From assembly GCA_963818885.1 (NCBI GenBank), contig CAWFTP010000003.1:868001-932000 (forward strand): a stretch of DNA of 64,000 nt, read 5' to 3'. Below are positions 37,262 through 44,573 of this stretch, one piece after another. The stretch's first letter is position 1, and every line of letters starts with the position of its first letter. Both the position numbers and the translations under genes were made by a program. The DNA comes from DATFDN01 sp963818885 (GTDB lineage: Bacteria > Pseudomonadota > Alphaproteobacteria > Acetobacterales > Acetobacteraceae). The notes under the pieces are model-generated. The model was not told the origin of the DNA, did no database searches, and saw nothing but the letters and a program-made list of their open reading frames with translations.

Positions 37262-37740
37262 CACCAAGGGCAGCCCCAACCGTATCGGTCGCCGTCCGGC
37301 GCCTCGCGCACGGCGACGGTCTCCCATTGCCGGCCTATGCGACCGAGGGCGCCGCCGGCATGGACCTGCTCGCCGCGGTGAGCACCCCAGTGCACCTGGC
37401 GCCCGGCGAACGCGCACTGGTCCCAACCGGGATCGCCATCGCGCTTCCGCCGGGGTTCGAGTTGCAGGTCCGCCCTCGTTCGGGCCTCGCGCTGCGGCAC
37501 GGCATCGTGCTGCCCAACAGTCCGGGCACGATCGACGAGGACTATCGCGGCGAGATCCAGGTGATCGTGATGAACGCCGGTCATGAAGGCTTCACGATCG
37601 AGCGGGGAATGCGGATCGCCCAGGCGGTGCTGGCGCCCATCGTGCGGGTAGAGTGGCGGGAAGTCGACACGCTCGGCGCCACGACGCGCGATGCGTCGGG
37701 CTTCGGCAGCACCGGATATATCAGCCAGGGCGGCGTCTGA
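37258..37740 (+). CDS. dut: dUTP pyrophosphatase (start uncertain)
   Basis: Trimeric dUTPase, hydrolysing dUTP to dUMP. All five motifs are present, including AGMDLLA, RPRSGLA, GTIDEDYRGE, RIAQAVLAP and FGSTGY. The conserved N-terminal strand (VSVAVRRLAHGDGLPLPAYA) is in frame upstream of the first TTG (37327), so translation must begin earlier. The only candidate is CTG at 37258, overlapping the cytochrome stop as CTGA. I take that as the start. A frameshift hiding a normal start is the alternative. Confidence 0.85.
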   Translation: MTPRAAPTVSVAVRRLAHGDGLPLPAYATEGAAGMDLLAAVSTPVHLAPGERALVPTGIAIALPPGFELQVRPRSGLALRHGIVLPNSPGTIDEDYRGEIQVIVMNAGHEGFTIERGMRIAQAVLAPIVRVEWREVDTLGATTRDASGFGSTGYISQGGV

Positions 37741-37807
37741 ACCAACCAAGGCGTGACAGGCCGCGTGCCGGTCGCTAATTGACGGTCCCTTCCACGGCAC
37801 GTCGGCG

Positions 37808-39534
37808 ATGTCGAGCACTGTCACTCCCGCCTTCATCGCCCGGCGACGCCTGCCCAATCAGTGGGACATCTTCGCCATCGTCGTGGTCCTCGGCGGCTTG
37901 GCCGCGATGGCCCATGTCGCCGGCGCAACCTTCGCGCCGATCAGCGCCCCGGCCGCGCTGTCGGTCAGCCTCGATCCCGCCAACCTGCCCAACTACGCGG
38001 CGCGCACGACGCTTCGGATGTTCGCGGCGCTCGCCGCATCGCTGATCTTTACCTTCGCCTACGGCACGGCGGCGGCGAAGAGCCGGCGCGCGAGCGTCGT
38101 GCTGATCCCGCTGCTCGACGTGCTGCAGTCGGTGCCGATCCTGGGCTTCCTGACCTTCACCGTCGTCTTCTTCTTGAGCCTGTTCCCGGGCCGCGTGATG
38201 GGGCTCGAGCTCGCCGCGATCTTCGCTATCTTCACGAGCCAGGCCTGGAACATGGCGTTCAGCCTGTACCAGTCGCTGCGCTCCCTGCCCCCCGATCTGC
38301 AGGAGGCGGCGCAGAGCTTCCGGCTAGGACCGTGGCAGCGCTATTGGCGACTCGAGGTGCCGTTCGCCGTCCCGGGCCTGGTGTGGAACACCATGATGTC
38401 GATGTCCGGCGGCTGGTTCTTCGTCGTCGCCGCCGAGGCAGTCACGGTCGGCCAGAAGACCTGGACCCTGCCGGGCATTGGCTCCTATGTGGCGCTTGCG
38501 CTCGAAAGGCGCGACATCGCGGCGGTCGGCTACGCGATCGGCGCGATGCTGGTTGTCATCCTCCTCTACGATCAGCTTCTGTTCCGCCCGCTCGTCGCCT
38601 GGTCGGCCAAGTTCCGCTTCGAGACGACGGCTTCGGCCGAGGCGCCGGACCCTTGGGTCTTGCGGCTGATCCGGCGAACCCGCCTGCTGCGGCTGGGGGC
38701 GGAAAAGCTGGGCGACGCCGCGACCTGGGCGGGCGGCCTGCGGTTCCGGGCGGCAAGGCGGACACCTCCCGCCTATCGCGGCGAGCCGTCGCGCATCGTC
38801 GATGCGATGTGGCTGCTCGTGCTGTCGGTCGCGCTCGGCCTGGGGGCGTGGTGGATCGTGGACTTCGTCGCGGGACACATCGGCTGGGACGATGTGCGCG
38901 AGGCGGTGATCCTGGGCTGTTTCACGCTGATCCGGGTCGCCGTGATGATGGCGCTCGCGACCCTTGTCTGGGTGCCCGTCGGCGTGTGGCTCGGGCTGCG
39001 GCCGCAATGGGCGCGGCGGGCCCAGCCGCTGGCGCAATTCCTCGCGGCGTTTCCGGCCAACCTGCTCTATCCGCCGTTCGTCCTGTTCATCGTGCATTTC
39101 CGGCTGAGCCCGGACATCTGGCTGACCCCGCTCATGGTGCTCGGCACACAGTGGTACATCCTGTTCAACGTGATCGCGGGCGCCGCCGTGTTTCCCGGCG
39201 ATCTGCGCGAGGCAGCGAACAGCTTCGCGGTCGGCGGACGCCTCTGGTGGCAGCGGGTGATGATCCCCGGGATTCTGGCCTACTACGTCACCGGCGCGAT
39301 CACCGCCTCCGGCGGGTCATGGAATGCGTCCATCGTGGCCGAGGTGGCGACCTGGGGAATCTCCACCTCGTCGCGCACGGGCTCGGCGCGTATATCGCGC
39401 AAGCGACCGAGGCGGGCGCGATGGCACGCGTCGTGCTGGGCGTCGCCGTCATGTCGATGTTCGTCCTCGTCATCAACAAGCTGCTCTGGCGCCCGCTCTA
39501 CGCCTATGCCGCGCGGCGCCTGACCCTGACCTGA
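37808..39534 (+). pseudogene. ABC transporter permease with two fused permease domains (one frameshift near 3' end)
   Basis: About 575 residues and some twelve helices: two SsuC/TauC-like permease halves in one chain. The first EAA loop is EAAQSFRLGPWQRYWRLEVP and the second EAANSFAVGGRLWWQRVMIP. It forms an importer channel without needing a second permease. The frame breaks at the G4 run 39354-39357. One more G restores EVATWGNLHLVAHGLGAYIA and runs to TGA at 39532-39534, with GAATC at the site. The ATPase gene starts 11 bases later. Such fused permeases occur with AAA-associated ATPases; the substrate is not known. Confidence 0.85.
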
Positions 39535-39545
39535 CGGAGTGCACG

Positions 39546-40847
39546 ATGGCCGAGAAGCCGGTGCTGCTGGAGGTGCGCAAGTGCCGCCAAGCGTACCACA
39601 AGGAGGCGAGCGCCGAGCTCGTGGTGCTCGACGACGTGAACCTCTCGCTGCGCGAGGGCGAGATGGTCGCCCTGCTCGGACGCTCGGGGTCCGGCAAGTC
39701 GACCTTGCTGCGCATTGTCGCGGGCCTGTTGCGGCCCACCGCCGGGGAGGTGCTGTGGCATGGCCAACCGATCGACGGGCCGCCCGCCGGCATCGCGATG
39801 GTATTTCAGAGCTTCGCGCTATTCCCGTGGCTTACCGTAGAGGAAAATGTGGAGCTGGGGCTCGAGGCGCGTGGCGTGCCGCGCGCGGAACGGGCGCGCC
39901 GCGCCGAGCAGGCAATAGACCTGATCGGCCTCGGCGGTTTCGAAAATGCCTACCCGAAGGAGCTGTCGGGCGGGATGCGCCAGCGCGTGGGGCTCGCGCG
40001 CGGGCTGGTCGTGCATCCCGACCTGCTGCTGATGGACGAGCCTTTCAGCGCTCTCGACGTGCTGACCGCCGAGACCTTGCGCACCGACCTGATCGACCTG
40101 TGGTCGGAGGGACGGCTGCCGCTGAAATCCGTGCTGATGGTGACGCACAATATTGAGGAGGCGGTGCTGATGTGCGACCGTATCCTGCTGTTCTCGGCCA
40201 ATCCTGGCCGTGTCGCGCATGAGCTTCCAGTCCGCTTTCCGCATCCGCGCAACCGCCTCGATCCGGCGTTCCGCAAGCTGGTGGACGACATCTATGGGCT
40301 GATGACGCGCCGTGTGCCGGTCGGGCCGCGCAAGGTCCAGGCCGCGGCGCCGACCGATCTCGGCATCGTGCTGCATCGGGTCGGCACCAATTTGATGGCC
40401 GGCATGATGGAGGCGCTCGCCGCGCCGCCGTACAACGGCCGCGCCGATCTTCCGGCGCTCGCGGGTGCGCTGCAGCTTGAGCTCGATGATCTGTTCCCGT
40501 TGGGCGAAACGCTCCAGCTTCTGCATTTCGCAGTGCTGGCGGAGGGTGATATCGTGCTGACGGAGTCAGGCCGCGCCTTCGCTGCCGCCGATACCGAGGA
40601 GCGCAAGCGGCTGTTCGCCGACGCGTTGCGCGCCTATGTGCCGCTGATCACCATGATCCGCCACGTGCTCGACGAGCGATGGAACCACCGCGCCTCCGCC
40701 GTGCGCTTCCGCGACGAACTGGAGGATCACATGTCGCCCGAATACGCCGAAGACACGATGCGCGCCGCCATCTCCTGGGGCCGCTACGCCGAGCTGTTCA
40801 GCTATGACGAAGAGGCCGAGCAGTTCAGCCTGGAGGAGGTGGCGTAG
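39546..40847 (+). CDS. ABC transporter ATPase with AAA-associated C-terminal domain
   Basis: A 433-residue protein. Residues 1-270 are an SsuB/TauB-like nucleotide-binding domain: Walker A GRSGSGKST, signature LSGGMRQRVGLARGL, Walker B LLLMDEPFSALD and switch VTHN. Residues about 300-430 form the AAA-associated C-terminal domain (LPALAGALQLELDDLFPLGE, then SYDEEAEQFSL), a helical regulatory domain found on ATPases paired with fused permeases. It powers the importer encoded just upstream. No binding-protein gene is adjacent. Confidence 0.9.
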   Translation: MAEKPVLLEVRKCRQAYHKEASAELVVLDDVNLSLREGEMVALLGRSGSGKSTLLRIVAGLLRPTAGEVLWHGQPIDGPPAGIAMVFQSFALFPWLTVEENVELGLEARGVPRAERARRAEQAIDLIGLGGFENAYPKELSGGMRQRVGLARGLVVHPDLLLMDEPFSALDVLTAETLRTDLIDLWSEGRLPLKSVLMVTHNIEEAVLMCDRILLFSANPGRVAHELPVRFPHPRNRLDPAFRKLVDDIYGLMTRRVPVGPRKVQAAAPTDLGIVLHRVGTNLMAGMMEALAAPPYNGRADLPALAGALQLELDDLFPLGETLQLLHFAVLAEGDIVLTESGRAFAAADTEERKRLFADALRAYVPLITMIRHVLDERWNHRASAVRFRDELEDHMSPEYAEDTMRAAISWGRYAELFSYDEEAEQFSLEEVA

Positions 40848-41567
40848 GACGGCCGGCCGCCCTGTCCATCGCCGCGAGAATGGCGTCGAATTGTTCCTTG
40901 AGTTCTGCGCGCCACTCCGGACCGGTGTGGGTGAATATGTAGAGCTCGTGTTCGCGGATCGCGGCCAAGACCTGAGCCGCCACGACGGCGGGGTCGAGCC
41001 CGCTTCTTCCGAGTTCGGCTAGCTTGGCGAGCAGCCTGCCGGCCGGACTCGCCGGATCCGGAGGTCGCGCCGGACCATATCCCGGCTGACGATTGCGCCC
41101 GCTCTCCCAGATGCGGGTCCAGACGAATCCGGGGCCATGGAGGCGGTGTTGACGAAGTGCCCGCCTTCCCCGTGCTCGCGCATGTGCGGAAGGAATGTGC
41201 GTACCCCATGCAGGACACCCATGAGATTGACATCGAGCGCCCACCGCCACGTATCGAGCGAAATATCATCGACGCCGCCGCCGCCGCCCACCCCGGCATT
41301 ATTGCAGACCACATGGACGCTCCCGAACGCGGCGTATGACGCCTTGGCCGCCCGCCGGACGCTCTCAGGGTCGGCAACGTCGCAAGGGATGCCGCGGACA
41401 TTCGCTCCCTCGGCGGCAAGAACGGCGACAGTGGCATCCAGCGCGCCGGCCTCGATATCGGCGAGCATTACTCGCATACCCGCCTGCGCGAACGCCCGGG
41501 CCAATGCAAAGCCGATACCGCTTGCCGCGCCCGTCACGAAGGCAGTCCTGCCGGCGAGATCGCGCAT
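40825..41567 (-). pseudogene. SDR oxidoreductase pseudogene with active-site deletion
   Basis: The 5' part encodes a normal SDR N-terminus (TGAASGIGFALARAFAQAG, NNAGVGGGGG, then HFVNTASMA). It then jumps, out of frame, to the family C-terminus (GFVWTRIWESGRNRQPGYGP, then LDPAVVAAQVLAAI). About 50 codons are missing between them, including the catalytic Tyr-x3-Lys and its helix. The junction is near 41140, in GGCCCCGG sequence. The deletion plus frame change mean that it cannot be active. The 3' end overlaps the tail of the ABC ATPase gene by 23 bases. Confidence 0.85.
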
Positions 41568-41569
41568 AG

Positions 41570-43657
41570 CTAATCGAGCGTTGGCGGTGCTTTGCGCGCC
41601 TCGCCAAGCCGGATGCGCATGTTGCCGAACTCGTCGAGCGCTACCGTCGCGCCTGCCGGCACGAGGCAGGTGGCGTCGTATTCCTCGACGATCAGCGGCC
41701 CGGCGTGCTCGCCGTCGCCGAGCGCCGCCCGGCTGGTGACCGGTGTCTCGCGCCAGCCGACATCGGCGTACCAGATGCGTCGGCTGGGCGGCACGTCGTA
41801 CCCGGCGGGCGGGATTCGCGGCGGCAGGCGCGGGCGTTCAGGCAGGCCGCGCGCGAGGACGGAGACAGCAACGATCTCCACCGGCTCGTCGGGACCGGCG
41901 CGGAATCCGTAAGTGCGTTCGTGCTCGGCACCGAACAGCTCGCGCAACGAGTCCGGCATCGCCGCGCCATCGCCGTCCGGCAGCGTGACCGCGATTTCGC
42001 TCGACTGGCCGACATAACGGGCCATCACGCTGCGCCGGAACACCTGGCGCGTGGGCAGGAACCCGTCGGCGGACAGATGCGCCGCCCCCTCCGCCGCCAG
42101 TGCCGCGAATGCCGCCTCGATCTCGGCGGGATCGGCGGCACCGAGGCGGAGGCGCAGGCTGCGGGTCGCGTGGTGCTCGGCCTCGGCCACCAGCAGACCG
42201 AAGGCGCTGAACAGGCCCGGCATCGGCGGCACGATGATGCGCGTGATGCCGAGCTCGGCGGCGATCGCCGCGGCGAACAAGGGGCCGTTGCCGCCGAAGG
42301 CGAGCAGCGCGGCCTCGCGCGGGTTGCGCCCGCGCTCCACCGAGACGGCGCGGATCGCGCGCATCATGTTGGCTGCGGCGATCCGCAGCATCCCCGACGC
42401 TGCCTGCTCGACCGAACTGCCCATCGGGGTCGCGAGGTCGCGCGCAATCGCGTCGCGCGCCGCTTTCATGTCGAGCGGCAACGCGCCGCCCGCGAGGCCC
42501 GCCGGATCGAGATAGCCGAGGGCGAGGTTGCAGTCGGTGATCGTCACCACCGTCCCGCCGCGCCCGTAGCACACTGGTCCCGGATCGGCGCCGGCGCTCT
42601 CCGGCCCGACCTTGGGCGCGCCCGCCGTGTCGAGCCTGCAGAGCGAGCCACCGCCCGCGCCCACCTCGGCGAGGTCGATCGCCGGAAGCTTCAGCATGTA
42701 GCCGGCACCCACCAGCAGGCGCGAGCCCGCCATCACGCCCGCGCCGACTTCCATCGCCTCGGCGCGGGCGGGTTCGCCGTGCTCGACCATCCCGGCCTTC
42801 GCCGTCGTGCCGCCCATGTCGAAGGTGATGATGCGTGCCTCGCCGAGGCGGGCGGCGAGGGCGGCGCCGCCGACCACACCGGCGGCCGGCCCGCTCTCGA
42901 CGATGCGCGCCGGCTGCGCGGCGGCGAAATCGGCGGCGGCGAGCCCGCCGTTCGACTGCATCAGCCGCAGGCCCGCGGTGACACCGAGCGCGACGAGGCG
43001 CGCCTGCAAGGTGGTCAGGTAGGCGCGCACGACCGGCTGGACATAGGCGTTGATGACGGTCGTGCTGGTGCGCGGGTATTCCTTGATCTCCGGCAGGATC
43101 TCGTGGCTGACCGAGATGGCGACATTCGGCAGCGCTGCCCGTACGGCACGCGCGACCGCCTGCTCGTGCGCCGGGTTGCCGTAGCTGTGCAGCAGGCAGA
43201 TGGCGATCGAGGCGACGCGCTCCTCGCGCAAGATGGCGATAGCGGCGGCGACGCTTGCCGCATCGAGCGGGATGCTGATCGAGCCGTCCGGCCGGGTCTT
43301 CTCGGTTACTTCCACGCGCAGCCGCCGCTCGACGAGGGGCGGCGGCTTCTGCCATGCGATGTCGTAGAGGCGGGGCATCCGCAAATCACGGATTTCCAGC
43401 GTGTCGCGGAACCCGCGGGTGGTGATCAAGCCGGTGCGCGCGCCCTTCGATTCGAGGATGGTGTTCGAGCCGATCGTGGTCGCGTGCAATACCTCGGCGA
43501 CCGTGTCGTCGAGCAGCGTGCGCAGCCCCTCGACGATGCCCTCGGCATAATCGTGCGGCGTCGACGCGGTCTTGCGCACCCGCACGCGCCCGTCCGTACC
43601 GATCACGACCAGGTCGGTGAACGTGCCGCCGATATCGATGCCGACGCGTAGGGTCAT
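41570..43657 (-). CDS. hyuA: Hydantoinase/oxoprolinase A subunit (HyuA)
   Basis: A 695-residue ATP-dependent N-methylhydantoinase / 5-oxoprolinase / acetone-carboxylase-type beta subunit. VGIDIGGTFTDLVVI at the start is the ASKHA phosphate-binding loop. TIGSNTILESKGARTGLITT, YPRTSTTVINAYV and ITFDMGGTTAK are family blocks. With HyuB it opens a cyclic amide or carboxylates a ketone using ATP. The ATG at 43657 has GAGG upstream. hyuB lies upstream on the same strand but is separated by about 900 bases of degraded genes, an unusual gap for a two-subunit enzyme. Confidence 0.9.
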   Translation of the reverse strand: MTLRVGIDIGGTFTDLVVIGTDGRVRVRKTASTPHDYAEGIVEGLRTLLDDTVAEVLHATTIGSNTILESKGARTGLITTRGFRDTLEIRDLRMPRLYDIAWQKPPPLVERRLRVEVTEKTRPDGSISIPLDAASVAAAIAILREERVASIAICLLHSYGNPAHEQAVARAVRAALPNVAISVSHEILPEIKEYPRTSTTVINAYVQPVVRAYLTTLQARLVALGVTAGLRLMQSNGGLAAADFAAAQPARIVESGPAAGVVGGAALAARLGEARIITFDMGGTTAKAGMVEHGEPARAEAMEVGAGVMAGSRLLVGAGYMLKLPAIDLAEVGAGGGSLCRLDTAGAPKVGPESAGADPGPVCYGRGGTVVTITDCNLALGYLDPAGLAGGALPLDMKAARDAIARDLATPMGSSVEQAASGMLRIAAANMMRAIRAVSVERGRNPREAALLAFGGNGPLFAAAIAAELGITRIIVPPMPGLFSAFGLLVAEAEHHATRSLRLRLGAADPAEIEAAFAALAAEGAAHLSADGFLPTRQVFRRSVMARYVGQSSEIAVTLPDGDGAAMPDSLRELFGAEHERTYGFRAGPDEPVEIVAVSVLARGLPERPRLPPRIPPAGYDVPPSRRIWYADVGWRETPVTSRAALGDGEHAGPLIVEEYDATCLVPAGATVALDEFGNMRIRLGEARKAPPTLD

Positions 43658-43803
43658 GCGAGGTGCCTCATGTGGCGGATGCTCAGTGTTAAAGCCCCCA
43701 GCCACGCAAGCGCCGGAGCACCTTCGCACCGGTGCCGGGTTGCCGCATGGATACCGCGCTCTCCGGCCGGACGTCCAGGAGACGGCCTAAAATGTGAGGT
43801 CGG

Positions 43804-44200
43804 ATGGAGGGCCCGAGGAAACTGATTGTGCGAGCTCTGGCCGGAGAGCGGACGGAAAGGCCGCCGATCTGGTTGATGCGCCAGGCGGGACGATACCTGC
43901 CGGAATATCGCGCTATCCGGCAAGCCGCCGGCGGCATGCTGGCCCTATGCACGTCTCCTGATCATGCGGTCGAGGTGACCTTGCAGCCGATCCGTCAGTT
44001 CCATCTGGACGGCCCCATGATCGTCCCGATCTGCCGCAGATCTCCGCGGCCTTGGGGCAAAGCCTCGAATACCGGCCCGACGAGGACCAGCCTGTCGCCG
44101 GGGAAGCTCGCCGACCGATACCGAGCACATTGCCGAGGAGATCGAGGACTTGGGGAAGTCGAACAAGCTGGGTATCCAGCCAGATCCGCCGCATCCTCGT
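43804..44200 (+). pseudogene. hemE: Uroporphyrinogen decarboxylase (hemE) N-terminal fragment
   Basis: The first 70 codons encode a good HemE N-terminus: RPPIWLMRQAGRYLPEYRA, LALCTSPDHAVEVTLQPIRQ and FHLDGP. After about 44020 homology is lost, apart from scattered frame-shifted pieces (ALGQSLEYRPDEDQPV in another frame). HemE is normally about 345 residues and essential for haem, so an intact copy must exist elsewhere. This piece probably arrived by duplication or rearrangement and has decayed. Confidence 0.75.
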
Positions 44201-44363
44201 TCACTTCATGAAGCCTCGCGCTGCGGCTTATCATCTTGCGGAAGGGTGGGTCTGTGGCGTAGGCACGGGGGGTGACTGGCGCCTTGCGGGTTGACAGTCC
44301 GAGCCTCGGGCGGGACTGCAAGCCTCGCCCGCGGCCGGTCCCCGTGCGGGTTGGCGCGGGTCG

Positions 44364-44573
44364 GTGGCGAACGCACGGGCCGAGATAGAGGCCTTGCTGG
44401 ATGACAGCCCGAGCCTCCGGCGGGAACTGACCGACATGATCGCCAGGGAAACCGTCAGGGCGCGACGGATCGCGGAAGCCCAGCTTTCCGAACGCGGAGA
44501 ACCGACTGGTAAGCTCGCGAGCCTCACCTACACGGCGGACCAGGTAGTCGGATCGTGGACGCCGTCTGACTAG
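44364..44573 (+). pseudogene. DUF29-like C-terminal fragment
   Basis: A 69-residue frame from GTG 44364. ARAEIEALLDDSPSLRREL, then ARRIAEAQLSERGE and YTADQVVGSWTPSD, follow the C-terminal half of DUF29 proteins (usually about 140-150 residues), whose function is unknown. The N-terminal half is missing. About 110 bases upstream (44293-44320) there is a decayed second copy of the same DSPSL segment, so the locus was once duplicated. Probably a remnant. Regions 44201-44363 hold nothing else that I can identify. Confidence 0.5.

Noticed and set aside
41705..43651. Plus-strand 648-codon open frame opposite hyuA
   Set aside because: Mirror of a well-supported gene; composition is Arg/Ala/Gly-rich shadow.
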